From contig DJMM01000035.1 of NCBI GenBank assembly GCA_002435365.1, positions 92,367 to 135,923 on the forward strand: a stretch of 43,557 nucleotides of DNA, given 5' to 3'. Made by a program: the position numbers and the translations under genes. Position 1 is the first letter of the stretch. Each line of letters starts with the position of its first letter. The DNA comes from Ignavibacteriales bacterium UBA6490. GTDB lineage: Bacteria; Bacteroidota; Ignavibacteria; Ignavibacteriales; Ignavibacteriaceae. Of the stretch, positions 33,009 through 42,646 are shown piece after piece. The notes beneath the pieces are model-generated. The model ran no database searches. It was not told the DNA's origin and saw nothing but the letters and a program-made list of their open reading frames with translations.

Positions 33009-33767
33009 GTGGATTTCAATAATAAGGTGGTCCTTCTGACGGGCGCTTCCAGCGGAATCGGTTATGAGCTTGCCGTGAGGTTATCTCTGTTCAGCAATAT
33101 AAAACTAGTGCTTGCCGCACGCAGAATAGATATTCTTAATGAACTTGCCGCACAGATCTGCCGTCCGGGTATTGAAGTATTGCCCGTAAAATGTGACGTT
33201 TCCCAGAGAGAAGATATTTCCTCAGCTGTTAAAAGAGTAATTGATACTTTTGGAAGAATCGATGCTGCAATTCTTAATTCAGGCACAAGCTACAGAATGA
33301 GCCACCAGGAAAGTTCTTTCCTTAAAACCGAAGAGATAATGAAGGTCAATACTATAAGTTATCTTTATTTTTTTGATGAGCTTATCCCTCTTATGAAAAA
33401 AAACGGGGGCCTGATCGCAGGGGTTACAAGTCTTGCCGGTACAAGAGGTTTTCCATATAGCGGAGTATACAGCGCCAGCAAGGCAGCCTCATCGAGAATT
33501 CTTGAAAGTTACAGGGGGGAGCTTAAAAAATTTAATATAAGAGTAATAAATATAAAGCCGGGATTCGTACGTACCCCGATGACCGATAAAAACAAATTTT
33601 ATATGCCCATGCTTATGGAACCCGCCAGGGCAACGGATATTATTTTAAAAGGACTTAAAAAAGAAAAAAGAATAATCCAGTTCCCGTGGCCTGTTGCCAT
33701 CCTGGCGAAACTTGTAAAACTTATACCAAATCCAATATTTGATTATTTTGCAGCAAGAGTAAAATAA
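33009..33767 (+). CDS. Short-chain dehydrogenase/reductase
   Basis: 252 residues starting at GTG. The Rossmann cofactor motif is LLTGASSGIG at about 9-18, NSG is at 90-92 in AAILNSGTSY, and the catalytic Tyr154 and Lys158 are in YSASK, with the serine nearby in GVTSLAG (about 139). KPGFVRTPM near 186 is also typical. It is a classical-type SDR that should oxidise or reduce an alcohol or ketone with NAD(P). The C-terminus IQFPWPVAILAKLVKLIP is hydrophobic and resembles members that associate with membranes and lipids. Substrate is unknown. It lies 27 bases before the large repeat protein and may be co-transcribed with it. Confidence 0.93.
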   Translation: MDFNNKVVLLTGASSGIGYELAVRLSLFSNIKLVLAARRIDILNELAAQICRPGIEVLPVKCDVSQREDISSAVKRVIDTFGRIDAAILNSGTSYRMSHQESSFLKTEEIMKVNTISYLYFFDELIPLMKKNGGLIAGVTSLAGTRGFPYSGVYSASKAASSRILESYRGELKKFNIRVINIKPGFVRTPMTDKNKFYMPMLMEPARATDIILKGLKKEKRIIQFPWPVAILAKLVKLIPNPIFDYFAARVK

Positions 33768-33794
33768 AAAACTTCTCAGGGGAGGAGCAAAAAA

Positions 33795-36700
33795 ATGAAA
33801 ACCAGGGGAGTACTCATAGTACTCGTATTAGCATCTTTACTAAAAGCTCAGAGCGATTCCGTAATTATTACGGAAATAATGTTTTACCCGCTTTCCGGCA
33901 ATAACGAATACGTGGAGCTGTATAACTTAAGCAAAACACAGAGTGTTGATCTGTCAGGGTACTCTGTTAAATATTACACTTCACTGCCCGACACAATAAT
34001 TTCTGCAGGATCCGGCACTCTTCTTCCGCCTGAAAGCTATGCTGTGATTATGGAAGGGGACTATGACTTTGCAAACGGGATCTACAGGGATATCATTCCG
34101 CCGTCAGCACTGAAGCTAAAAATAAATAACAATTCCTTTGGCTCGAATGGAATGGCAAATACCGCTTCCCGACCGGTTCTGCTGCTGAAATCAGAAGGGG
34201 AAACAGGGGATTCGATTTTTTATTCTGCCGATAATGCCCCGGCAATCAGTGATGAAAAGAAATTATTATCACCGGATACATCCTCACTCTTATGGAGTAA
34301 CTGTATGCTGCAGAACGGAACCCCGGGATTCCGGAATTCAGTGATGTTATATAGCAACAACATTAAAGCAATTTGCTTTTACTCCCTGCCCGCAATTCCT
34401 GTTTCAGGAGATGATGTGGAGCTTGTTGTAAAAATTATGAACAACGGCATCGAAACTGCAGGGTCGTTTAGTGTAAAATTCTTTTATGATGCCGATAATG
34501 ATTCCGTCCCCTCACTCCAGGAATTGCTGTATTCTGAATTAAGAAACCAGCTGAATCCCGGAGACACTGTTTCAGCGTTTTATACACTGACTGATCTGCC
34601 TGCCGGCAGCTATAATTTTATAGTTCTTGCAGAATATCCACCTGATGAGTTTCCTGCTGATAATGCAGTATATGGAAATATTACGGTAATACACGGAAAT
34701 GAACCCAATTCTGTAATTATAAATGAGATTATGTATGCGCCGCAGAACAGCCAGCCTGAATGGATTGAAATTTATAATAACACCGGTGAAAACATAAATC
34801 TGAAGAATTGGGCAGTGGGTGATGCGGTTTCTGCATATTACATTACGGCAGATGATTTTATCCTGACGCCCGGATCTTTTGCTGTGCTCACCAAGGATTC
34901 ATCGCTGAAGAATTTTTATCCTTTTAGCTTCAGTTTCCTGGAAGTCAGTCTGCCTTCACTGAATAATACGGGAGATGCAGTAATATTACTGGACTCCTGG
35001 GGCAGAACTGCAGACACCCTTTATTATTTTCCGGATTGGGGAGGGTCTTTGAACCGGAGTCTTGAAAGAATCGATCCAGCTTCATCATCTGTGATTAAAA
35101 ATAACTGGTCATCATCAGTAAACAGGTACAGGGCAACACCCGGCTTCATCAATTCAGTAACACCTAAAAATATTGATGCGGCAGTCGCTGACTTCAAAAC
35201 TGCTGAGCAGTATGGTATCTGCGGTGATTATGTGAATTTTAACTTATCAGCGGGAAACATGGGGAAAAACATCATAGGCGATTTTAATCTCTCTGTGTAC
35301 CATGATATGAATGCAGATTCGGTTATAAGTCCGGGAGAAGAAATAAGATCCTTCACCGCAGGTGAAATTTTGCCGGGTGGAAATGCAGACTTCCGGTTCA
35401 GCTTTAATCATTTTATTGAGGGCAACAATTATTTTATCGCTAAAATTCATTTTAACGATGACGATACATGCAATAACATATCGTTCTTTAAGCTGAGGGG
35501 GATTTCCGTTGACTTCGGCAGGAACGATATACTGATAAATGAAATTATGTATGCGCCTCAGGGTGAACCGGAATGGCTGGAAATTGTAAATAATTCCCAG
35601 ACGCTTATCAATCTGAAGAATTTTAAAGTAGCCGATAATTCAGATTCGGTTTATTTATCGAGAGAGGATTATTACCTGGCACCGGGAAGCTATCTTGTTA
35701 TTGCCGGGGACAGTCTTCTGCTCCAGCAGAGAAATATTCCTTCCGGTTTTATTAAATCATCTTTCCCCGCATTGAATAATACGGGGGACAAAGTGATACT
35801 CATTGATTCGTTATCAAGAGTTATTGATTCTGTACTGTATTCACCGTTATGGGGAGGCAAGAACGGGTATAGTCTGGAAAGAATCAGTTTAAACACTTCA
35901 TCAATCGATTCACTTAATTGGGGATCATCGATAAATAAATATAAGGGGAGTCCGGGTTACATAAACTCACTATCGTTAAAGGACTACGACGGGTCAGCAG
36001 AGAATATTATCATCGATCCTGTTTATCCTGTTAAGGGAGATAATGTAAGGATCCGGGTTAATATTAAGAACAAGGGCTGCATTGATGCCGAAATGATTTT
36101 GAAATTATACAGGGATACAAACAAGGACTCATTACCTGATGACCTTATATCGTCTTCTGTTCTTCAGATTGAGGCAGGAGATTCGATATTGTTTTATCCC
36201 GGCTATACAATAGAAGGCATAAGCAATGCAGAATTTTTATATGCCGCAATTGAAGCGGATTACGATCAGGACACTACAAACAATTATTTTTTGAAAGCAG
36301 TAAAACCGGGATACCGGAATAACAGTATAATAATTAATGAAGTTCTGTACAGTCCCCAGAATGGTGAATCAGAATGGATAGAGCTGTACAACCGCTCGCC
36401 CGATACAATCAACATTCTGAATTGGAGCATAAGGGATGTGCTAACCAGTCCGTCGGCCGGAGTGATAGGAAAAGAATATTACATGAAGCCTTGGAATTAT
36501 TTAATTATTTCATCTGACACCCTGCTGAAAAATTGTCACCGCACGGTTGCCTCGGATCTGATAATATGCAGTATACCTAATTTAAATAATGATGCTGACG
36601 GTGTAATTCTTTCAGACGACAGGGGCATTGTTATCGATTCAATGTTTTATACCGGTCCTGCAATTCAGAACAGGTCACGCGAACGGATTTCATCTGAAGC

Positions 36701-38432
36701 ATCTTCAGTATTAAATAATAATTGGGGTAACTCAACCGATATTGAATTGAGTACGCCGGGACGGATAAACAGCATCACTTTTAAAGATCATGACCTGGCA
36801 GCAGCGGGATTAATGATTACCCCGGAATATCCATGTATCTCAGATACAATTTTCATCTCTGCTGCAGTGGCAAATTCAGGACTAAACAGCTGCGATGGAT
36901 ACAATGTAAATTTCTTTATTCAGGAAATCGACTCGTCCGGAGGTGAGTCTCTTTTAAGTAGTGCTGCTGGAAATGTAATCCATCCCGGAGAGACCGAAGC
37001 AGTAAATTGTCCTGTAAAAATATTATTGCAAAAACCATTGAAGATTTCTGTGTACATTGATTTTCAGGGGGATGCGGATACAGTGAATAATTTTATTGAC
37101 CGGAAAATTTATCCGGGTGAGAAGCGCGCAAGCATTTTAATAAACGAGATTATGTATGATCCTGAAGAGGGTAACGGTGAATGGATAGAAATTTACAATC
37201 CAACCGAAATGCCGCAGAATCTTAAAAACTGGAGTATTAGTGACCTTCTGCCCTCACCCGGGAAAAGTTTGATTTCACAGGGTGATGTTATTATCGAACC
37301 TGGAAAATATATAGTTATTGCACACGATTCATCATTAGCAGCGGTTTTTACAGAAATACCCACACTGCTTATTGCAAAATTCGGATCGTTGTCCTCATCT
37401 GCAGACGGAATAGTTTTATATGATTACAGGGACGGCATTATTGATAGTGTAAGGTATAGCTACAGATGGGGCGGCAGAAACGGAAGGTCTCTTGAAAGAA
37501 AATCAGTAAATAAAGTATCATCTGATTCAACGAACTGGACTACCTCGTTATCCCCCTTAAAGGCAACTCCGGGAAAATATAATTCGGTAAGCGGTTTGCC
37601 ATCTGGCAGGAGATCAACTGTAGTAATAAACGAGGTTATGTATGAACCTGGACCGGATAATTGCGAGTTCATTGAGTTTTACAATTCCACCGGTGAGGAA
37701 ATTAATATAGGGGGGTGGAGAATCGAAGATGGCAGCGCAAATTTCTTTATTATTTCAGATACTTCATATTTTCTGGAAAGCGAAGGTTATTTTGTATTTG
37801 CTGCAGATTCGCTGATATTCTCTAAATACTTTTTATGGGACAATAAATCGGTATCAACAGCAGGAAAATCCGCATTTGGTCTCTCCGGCTCGGGTGAATT
37901 GATTTTACTTAAGGATATAAACGGTTCCACTATCGATTCTCTTTTTTACCTGTCTTCATTCCATAACAGAAATTATGTTGTTACAAAGAACCGCTCACTC
38001 GAGAGGATCAATCCATATATAGATAGCAATAATAAATCAAACTGGTCTACCTCCACTTCTGATAACGGTGCCACGCCGGCCCGGGAAAATTCTGTAAAAA
38101 CGCGGATACCGGAAATATCTTCGGGTGCTGTAATTTCGCCAAATCCTTTTTCACCGGATAATGACGGGTGGGAGGATTTCGCAGTAATAAATTACAGTTT
38201 TAATGTTGAGGCGCCCCAGCTAAGGATAAGGATTTATGATAATTTGGGCAGACTGGTGAGAACACTCGCCGATAATACGCCTTCCGGCTCGCAGGGTCAG
38301 GTTATCTTTGACGGCAGGGATGATGAAGGAAGAACACTGCGGATCGGGATATACATTCTCTATATCGAAGCAGCAGGCAAAAATGGAACGGAAACTCATA
38401 AATCTGCATTCGTTATTGCAAGGAAGCTATGA
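33795..38432 (+). CDS. Giant secreted lamin-tail/CARDB repeat protein
   Basis: 1545 residues. Signal MKTRGVLIVLVLASLLKAQ. Six lamin-tail domains begin with the motif (V/I)I(I/L)(T/N)E(I/V)(M/L) near residues 23, 305, 578, 844, 1114 and 1275, each followed by (E/W)-(I/V)-E-(I/L/F)-x-N and a later SLER element. After each of the first four comes a CARDB-like beta domain of about 100 residues (GDDVELVVKIMNNG, GDNVRIRVNIKNKG and similar), giving four units of about 270 residues. The C-terminus SPNPFSPDNDGWEDFAVINY ... GIYILYIEA is a FlgD/CHU-like sorting end. It is probably a surface or released adhesin-like or scaffold protein; no catalytic motif is seen. A very strong GGGGAGGAG site precedes the ATG. 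Confidence 0.88.
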   Translation: MKTRGVLIVLVLASLLKAQSDSVIITEIMFYPLSGNNEYVELYNLSKTQSVDLSGYSVKYYTSLPDTIISAGSGTLLPPESYAVIMEGDYDFANGIYRDIIPPSALKLKINNNSFGSNGMANTASRPVLLLKSEGETGDSIFYSADNAPAISDEKKLLSPDTSSLLWSNCMLQNGTPGFRNSVMLYSNNIKAICFYSLPAIPVSGDDVELVVKIMNNGIETAGSFSVKFFYDADNDSVPSLQELLYSELRNQLNPGDTVSAFYTLTDLPAGSYNFIVLAEYPPDEFPADNAVYGNITVIHGNEPNSVIINEIMYAPQNSQPEWIEIYNNTGENINLKNWAVGDAVSAYYITADDFILTPGSFAVLTKDSSLKNFYPFSFSFLEVSLPSLNNTGDAVILLDSWGRTADTLYYFPDWGGSLNRSLERIDPASSSVIKNNWSSSVNRYRATPGFINSVTPKNIDAAVADFKTAEQYGICGDYVNFNLSAGNMGKNIIGDFNLSVYHDMNADSVISPGEEIRSFTAGEILPGGNADFRFSFNHFIEGNNYFIAKIHFNDDDTCNNISFFKLRGISVDFGRNDILINEIMYAPQGEPEWLEIVNNSQTLINLKNFKVADNSDSVYLSREDYYLAPGSYLVIAGDSLLLQQRNIPSGFIKSSFPALNNTGDKVILIDSLSRVIDSVLYSPLWGGKNGYSLERISLNTSSIDSLNWGSSINKYKGSPGYINSLSLKDYDGSAENIIIDPVYPVKGDNVRIRVNIKNKGCIDAEMILKLYRDTNKDSLPDDLISSSVLQIEAGDSILFYPGYTIEGISNAEFLYAAIEADYDQDTTNNYFLKAVKPGYRNNSIIINEVLYSPQNGESEWIELYNRSPDTINILNWSIRDVLTSPSAGVIGKEYYMKPWNYLIISSDTLLKNCHRTVASDLIICSIPNLNNDADGVILSDDRGIVIDSMFYTGPAIQNRSRERISSEASSVLNNNWGNSTDIELSTPGRINSITFKDHDLAAAGLMITPEYPCISDTIFISAAVANSGLNSCDGYNVNFFIQEIDSSGGESLLSSAAGNVIHPGETEAVNCPVKILLQKPLKISVYIDFQGDADTVNNFIDRKIYPGEKRASILINEIMYDPEEGNGEWIEIYNPTEMPQNLKNWSISDLLPSPGKSLISQGDVIIEPGKYIVIAHDSSLAAVFTEIPTLLIAKFGSLSSSADGIVLYDYRDGIIDSVRYSYRWGGRNGRSLERKSVNKVSSDSTNWTTSLSPLKATPGKYNSVSGLPSGRRSTVVINEVMYEPGPDNCEFIEFYNSTGEEINIGGWRIEDGSANFFIISDTSYFLESEGYFVFAADSLIFSKYFLWDNKSVSTAGKSAFGLSGSGELILLKDINGSTIDSLFYLSSFHNRNYVVTKNRSLERINPYIDSNNKSNWSTSTSDNGATPARENSVKTRIPEISSGAVISPNPFSPDNDGWEDFAVINYSFNVEAPQLRIRIYDNLGRLVRTLADNTPSGSQGQVIFDGRDDEGRTLRIGIYILYIEAAGKNGTETHKSAFVIARKL

Positions 38433-38796
38433 AAATATTTCACATGCTTTATTCATTATTCGCAACAGTTACTCAAAACCCATCATATTATTCTAGATTT
38501 GAGGAATGCTGGGTGGCATAAGGCTTGACTGGTTAACTTGTGATTTACCGGATTAAGAAAACAGAAGGAAAATGATTCTGAGTGTTTCTTGAGTCTATGG
38601 TGATATGATTGATTATGTTTATGATAAGTTTGATGAAAATTCAGACAAATCATTTTTCGAAAGCCTGGGTTTGCCGGCAGCCTGTTTGAAAACCAGCCGG
38701 TATATGAAATAAAATATACCGTTCAAAGAAAAAATTTGTATATTTAAGTAACATTTTAACCGCTAGCATAGTCTAATGTGAAAATCAGGAAGATGG
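38433..38796. other. Gap after the repeat protein
   Basis: 364 bases. No terminator is clear after the repeat protein. An 8-bp inverted repeat CGGTATAT (38698-38705) / ATATACCG (38714-38721) lies about 75 bases before the small Cys-pair gene. A 35-codon frame (38605-38712) is listed separately. Nothing else is seen. Confidence 0.5.
38605..38712 (+). CDS. Possible very small ORF or gene remnant
   Basis: 35 codons, MIDYVYDKFDENSDKSFFES then LGLPAACLKTSRYMK. Codon choice in its second half resembles real genes here (CTG, CCG, GCC, ACC, CGG). There is no good ribosome binding site and no recognised family. It may be a small peptide, the remnant of a decayed gene, or chance. Confidence 0.2.
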   Translation: MIDYVYDKFDENSDKSFFESLGLPAACLKTSRYMK

Positions 38797-38991
38797 ATGA
38801 TGACCAAAGAACTGAAAATTGTGAAAAAAGAGGTGACTTGCGTGCACTGCAGAAAGCACTCCAGTGAGGTGCTTGTATGTGAGTGGGTGTCATCTTTTTC
38901 AGTTCATTTTATCTATTTCTGTATAAACTGCAATAAACAAATCGGTATTGAGGGGAAAGACAAGCAAAAATCACCCCAATTTTCCAATTAG
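38797..38991 (+). CDS. Small protein with two Cys pairs (zinc-ribbon-like)
   Basis: 64 residues. Two CxxC pairs, CVHC (about 15-18) and CINC (about 42-45), are spaced as in a minimal zinc ribbon, with an extra Cys at LVCEW between. AGGA lies five bases before the first ATG (eight before the second at 38800). The tail is Lys-rich. It lies 62 bases before the DPP-IV gene on the same strand. The good ribosome site and Cys pattern argue that it is real, but no family is named. It may be a small metal-binding or regulatory protein. Confidence 0.5.
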   Translation: MMTKELKIVKKEVTCVHCRKHSSEVLVCEWVSSFSVHFIYFCINCNKQIGIEGKDKQKSPQFSN

Positions 38992-39053
38992 TATTCCATA
39001 ATAATCCCATTCTTTTTAACTTTGACAGCAAAATATTACCATTAGGAGCATCA

Positions 39054-41243
39054 ATGGGACAGTGCAGACGCATTATCATATTCTTTTTGCTGGTTTTCGC
39101 AGCAGGTGTAAATGGACAGAAAAAAGATCTTACATTTGAGGCATTATTCGGCGAACACGGTTTTTCAGGAAAAAGTATTTCTGAAGCAAAGTGGTTTGAT
39201 AACGACAATAAATACTCATACCTGGAAAATGATCCAGTTTCCCGGTCGAAAGCACTTTATCAGCACGATGTAAAAACCGGAAATGAGGAGCTGCTTGTAA
39301 CCAGAGATGATCTCATAGCAGGCGGAGCTCTTCCCAACTGTTCAATTAAAAATTACGAATGGTCTCCCGGGTATAATTATCTGCTGTTCACCAATCTTAT
39401 CCATGCCAGGAGTAATAAATCAGGAGGAGTATTCTATGTTTACGAGCTGCAGACAAAAAAAATAGTTCTTACAATTGCAGGAGAAAACCAGATGAATGCC
39501 GCTTTCTCGCCTGACGGCAGAAAACTTGGATTTGTAAGGGATAATAATCTTTATTACGCTGATATAAATAGCGGCAAAGTAACACAGCTGACCTTCGACG
39601 GAAGCGAATTAATTCTTAATGGTGTGTTCGACTGGGTTTACGAAGAGGAGTTCTCAATTATTAGGGGATGGGAGTGGTCGCCGGACTCCAGACAAATTGC
39701 CTTCTGGAGACTTGATCAGTCACTGGTGCCCAAAATAAAAATTGCTAAATGGGATTCCCTTTATCTCAATTATTTTGAAATGCATTACCCCAAGCCCGGA
39801 GCACATAATGCGTTGGTAAGCATAGGAGTGGTTAATGTTGAAGATATTAGTGCCTCCGGAAAACCTTCTGTTACCTGGATGAATACCGGCGACGATACCG
39901 ATATCTATATTCCCAGGATAAAGTTTACAAAAAAACCCGGACTGCTTTCTATTCAACGCCTGAACAGACTTCAGAATAAGCTTGATTTTATTATGGCTGA
40001 TACAAGAACAGGCCAATCCGAAATAATCTTTTCTGAAATTTCCGATACCTGGATTGATATTTTTGACGATCTCGTGTTTCTTGACGATAATTTATTTATC
40101 CGGACTTCTGAAAAGAATGGATATAAGCATATTTATCTTTATGACTATTCCGGAAATGAAATCAGGCAGTTGACAAGCGGAGAATGGGAAGTGGAAAAAG
40201 TGGAATATGCTGATAAGGAGAAAGTTTTCTTTACAGCAAACGAAAGGGGGACAAGATATATTGATCTTTATGTTGTCGATACCCGCGGCTCCGGATTCAA
40301 AATAATTACTGAAGAAAAAGGCTTCCATTCAGTTACTATGTCTGAATACGGCAGGTATTATTTTGATAAGTATTCGAACAGTTCAACAATTACATCAGTC
40401 CGTTTATATGATGCAGAAGGAAATAAAATCAGGGACCTATCCACTCCCGATTTTACTTTACCGGATAATTATGGATTCGGCAAAGTTGAATTCTTCACAT
40501 TTAAGACATCCTACGGAGTGGATCTGAATGCAGCTATGATTAAGCCACGGAATTTTGACGAGAACAAAAAATATCCGGTGCTGTTTGATGTTTACGGCGG
40601 ACCCGAATCGGGACCAACAAAAGATAAATGGGAGGGCTTTTCATCTGCCTGGCAGCAGCTTCTTGTAAAACACGGCTATATAATTTTTATGGTTGATAAC
40701 CGGGGAATCTCCGGCAGGGGGAAAAAGTTTGAGCATATCGTGTATAAGAGACTTGGTGAAGTGGAGGTTAATGATATGATTGAGGCTGCAAAATATCTTT
40801 CATCGCTTAAATATATCGATGCATCAAGACTTGGAATATGGGGATGGAGCTACGGAGGATACATGGCAGCATTGACAATTACAAAAGCTGCAGATTATTT
40901 CAAAACCGCTGTGGCGGTCGCACCTGTTATACATTGGAAGTATTATGATTCAATTTATACGGAAAGATTCATGCAGACTCCCGAATTAAATCCGGAAGGA
41001 TATGAAAACTCGTCGGTTCTGAATTACACACAAAATCTGAAAGGCAACCTGCTGATTATTCACGGAACCGGAGACGACAATGTGCATTTTCAGAATTCAG
41101 TTAAACTTGTTGAAAAACTTATATCTGAAAACAAACAGTTCAGAACAATGTTCTATCCGGAAAAAAATCATGGTATTTCAGGGGGAAATTCAAGAAGGCA
41201 GCTTTACAAAATGATGACTGACTTTATAATTGAAAATTTATAA
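39054..41243 (+). CDS. S9 dipeptidyl peptidase IV-type serine peptidase
   Basis: 729 residues. Signal MGQCRRIIIFFLLVFAAGVNGQ, then the DPP-IV beta-propeller domain (about 50-460) with the double-Glu motif DWVYEEEF that binds the free N-terminus of the peptide. The alpha/beta hydrolase domain carries Ser599 in GWSYGGYM, Asp674/675 in GTGDDNVHF and His706 in EKNHGISGG. The propeller/EE pair and the triad are those of dipeptidyl peptidases that cut X-Pro or X-Ala dipeptides. It acts in the periplasm or outside. Dipeptide products fit the POT-like and CstA transporters at the other end of the window. No T9SS signal is present. Confidence 0.96.
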   Translation: MGQCRRIIIFFLLVFAAGVNGQKKDLTFEALFGEHGFSGKSISEAKWFDNDNKYSYLENDPVSRSKALYQHDVKTGNEELLVTRDDLIAGGALPNCSIKNYEWSPGYNYLLFTNLIHARSNKSGGVFYVYELQTKKIVLTIAGENQMNAAFSPDGRKLGFVRDNNLYYADINSGKVTQLTFDGSELILNGVFDWVYEEEFSIIRGWEWSPDSRQIAFWRLDQSLVPKIKIAKWDSLYLNYFEMHYPKPGAHNALVSIGVVNVEDISASGKPSVTWMNTGDDTDIYIPRIKFTKKPGLLSIQRLNRLQNKLDFIMADTRTGQSEIIFSEISDTWIDIFDDLVFLDDNLFIRTSEKNGYKHIYLYDYSGNEIRQLTSGEWEVEKVEYADKEKVFFTANERGTRYIDLYVVDTRGSGFKIITEEKGFHSVTMSEYGRYYFDKYSNSSTITSVRLYDAEGNKIRDLSTPDFTLPDNYGFGKVEFFTFKTSYGVDLNAAMIKPRNFDENKKYPVLFDVYGGPESGPTKDKWEGFSSAWQQLLVKHGYIIFMVDNRGISGRGKKFEHIVYKRLGEVEVNDMIEAAKYLSSLKYIDASRLGIWGWSYGGYMAALTITKAADYFKTAVAVAPVIHWKYYDSIYTERFMQTPELNPEGYENSSVLNYTQNLKGNLLIIHGTGDDNVHFQNSVKLVEKLISENKQFRTMFYPEKNHGISGGNSRRQLYKMMTDFIIENL

Positions 41244-41267
41244 TATTTATTATATCAAGGAAGAATT

Positions 41268-41927
41268 ATGAAAATGCCATTTACTGCAGAACAATTTTTC
41301 CAGGTTTTTGGAATATACAACACTGCAATATTTCCGATGCAGTTAATATTTTTTATTCTTTGTTTTGCTGCACTTTACCTTTTGTACAGAAATGCTGCAT
41401 ATTCGGGAATAGTTTCAGCGATACTCGGATTTTTCTGGGTATGGATGGGACTGATCTATCATTTGATGTTTTTTGCTGCCATAAATCCGGCGGCAAACAT
41501 TTTCGGGATTTTATTCATTATCCAGGGTACTGTCTTCCTTTATTCGGGGGTTATAAAAAAGAACCTGGTGTTCGCTTACCGTACCGATGCCTATGGCGCA
41601 GCAGGATGGATAATTATACTTTATGGTCTGGTTTTTTATCCGGTTATAGGTCATTTTGCGGGACATCAGTATCCTTACGCACCTGAACTTGGTGCCCCCT
41701 GTCCTACTACAATTTTTACCTTCGGAATTTTTCTATTCACCACTAAAATTTCCAGGTGGATTATAGTAATTCCGTTTGTATGGGCGATAATTGGATTTTT
41801 TGCCGCGGTAAATCTCGGAGTAATACAGGATTTCGGATTAATTATTGCAGGATTGATCAGTGTATTATTGATTACTTACCGGGATGCTAAAACTAAAGCC
41901 GAAAAACAGGTAACTGCAAAAAAATAA
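41268..41927 (+). CDS. DUF6064 family membrane protein
   Basis: 219 residues with six to seven membrane helices. The N-terminus MKMPFTAEQFFQVFGIYNTAIFPMQ and the mid segment WVWMGLIYHLMFFAAINPAAN are the DUF6064 signature, and ELGAPCPTTIFTFGIFLF near 140 is also typical. The function of the family is unknown. It is 24 bases after the DPP-IV gene, with an AAGGAAG ribosome site, and may be co-transcribed with it. It converges with the YtxH gene across a hairpin. Confidence 0.85.
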   Translation: MKMPFTAEQFFQVFGIYNTAIFPMQLIFFILCFAALYLLYRNAAYSGIVSAILGFFWVWMGLIYHLMFFAAINPAANIFGILFIIQGTVFLYSGVIKKNLVFAYRTDAYGAAGWIIILYGLVFYPVIGHFAGHQYPYAPELGAPCPTTIFTFGIFLFTTKISRWIIVIPFVWAIIGFFAAVNLGVIQDFGLIIAGLISVLLITYRDAKTKAEKQVTAKK

Positions 41928-41949
41928 ACCGGGTGTTCCTTTTAAAGAA

Positions 41950-41970
41950 GGGGCAGTGTTACGCTGCCCC
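41950..41970. terminator. Hairpin between convergent genes
   Basis: GGGGCAG (41950-41956) pairs with CTGCCCC (41964-41970) around a seven-base loop, in the 52-base gap between the DUF6064 and YtxH genes. Neither side has a clean T-run directly after, though T-rich DNA follows on the plus side after about ten bases. It is likely shared by both genes. Confidence 0.6.
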
Positions 41971-41979
41971 GGTCAGATA

Positions 41980-42438
41980 TTATTTTCTTCTTTTCATCCC
42001 CTCATGCTTAGGAAGAGTTTCATCCTCAAATATTTTGAACTTTTCATCCCCGTCTTTTTTTTCCGCTTTCTTTTGGTCTGCAGGAATTTGATGTTTTTTG
42101 TTGAAGGTGTCAATTGCAGCATTTATTGCATTCCTGAAACTCTTTATCTCAAGCAGTATTGAGTCATTGGAAGCATTAAGTTTTCCCGCTGCCAGTGCTG
42201 AGGATTTATTATAAATACTCTCAGCCGCGGAGATCAGATTATCTGAGAATTTATTTGCGCGTTTTATCAGCAGTCTCCTTTTTTCATCAGCCCTGTAAAG
42301 TAAACGGTTAACATTGCCTGCTAATGAATCCCTGTTTTCCCTGCCGCTGGCAGGAGTAAAAAGAAGGGCAGCAGTGCTCCCAATAACACCGCCTAAAAGA
42401 AATGGGATAAATGGATTTCCGGATCTAAGGTTTGTCAT
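41980..42438 (-). CDS. YtxH domain protein
   Basis: 152 residues. N-terminus MTNLRSGNPFIPFLLGGVIGSTAALLFTPASGRENRD is the YtxH pattern: a single glycine-rich membrane helix with LFTPASG, then a long charged helical part (about 40-120), rich in Lys and Ala, ending in a basic tail KHEGMKRRK. YtxH proteins are linked to stress responses; the exact function is unknown. It is a single gene with a convergent neighbour. Confidence 0.85.
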   Translation of the reverse strand: MTNLRSGNPFIPFLLGGVIGSTAALLFTPASGRENRDSLAGNVNRLLYRADEKRRLLIKRANKFSDNLISAAESIYNKSSALAAGKLNASNDSILLEIKSFRNAINAAIDTFNKKHQIPADQKKAEKKDGDEKFKIFEDETLPKHEGMKRRK

Positions 42439-42601
42439 ACTAACTCCAATACTAAAATCAACGTATTTACTCTTTCTTCCGATAACTATAAAAAATAAAA
42501 ATCATTTCCAGTAAGAAGTTAATCACACTTTTTATGTGAGAAATTTTGAATATTAATTGATTATAAGAAGAAGTGTGTTTACCGGTTGGAATTAAAGTTC
42601 A

Positions 42602-42627
42602 GGGACAACCGGGGTGCAGGTTGTCCC
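42602..42627 (-). terminator. Hairpin after the outer-membrane gene
   Basis: GGGACAACC (42602-42610) and GGTTGTCCC (42619-42627) form a perfect 9-bp stem with an eight-base loop, 19 bases downstream of the stop at 42647. On the minus strand the following bases are TGAACTTTAATT, T-rich but not a pure run. A probable intrinsic terminator. Confidence 0.75.
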
Positions 42628-42646
42628 ATTTTATCTATTAGAATAG

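Noticed and set aside
38513..38528. TGGCAT-N5-TTGAC as a sigma-54 promoter for the small gene
   Set aside because: The essential GC of the -12 element is GA here and the site is about 270 bases from the nearest good gene start.
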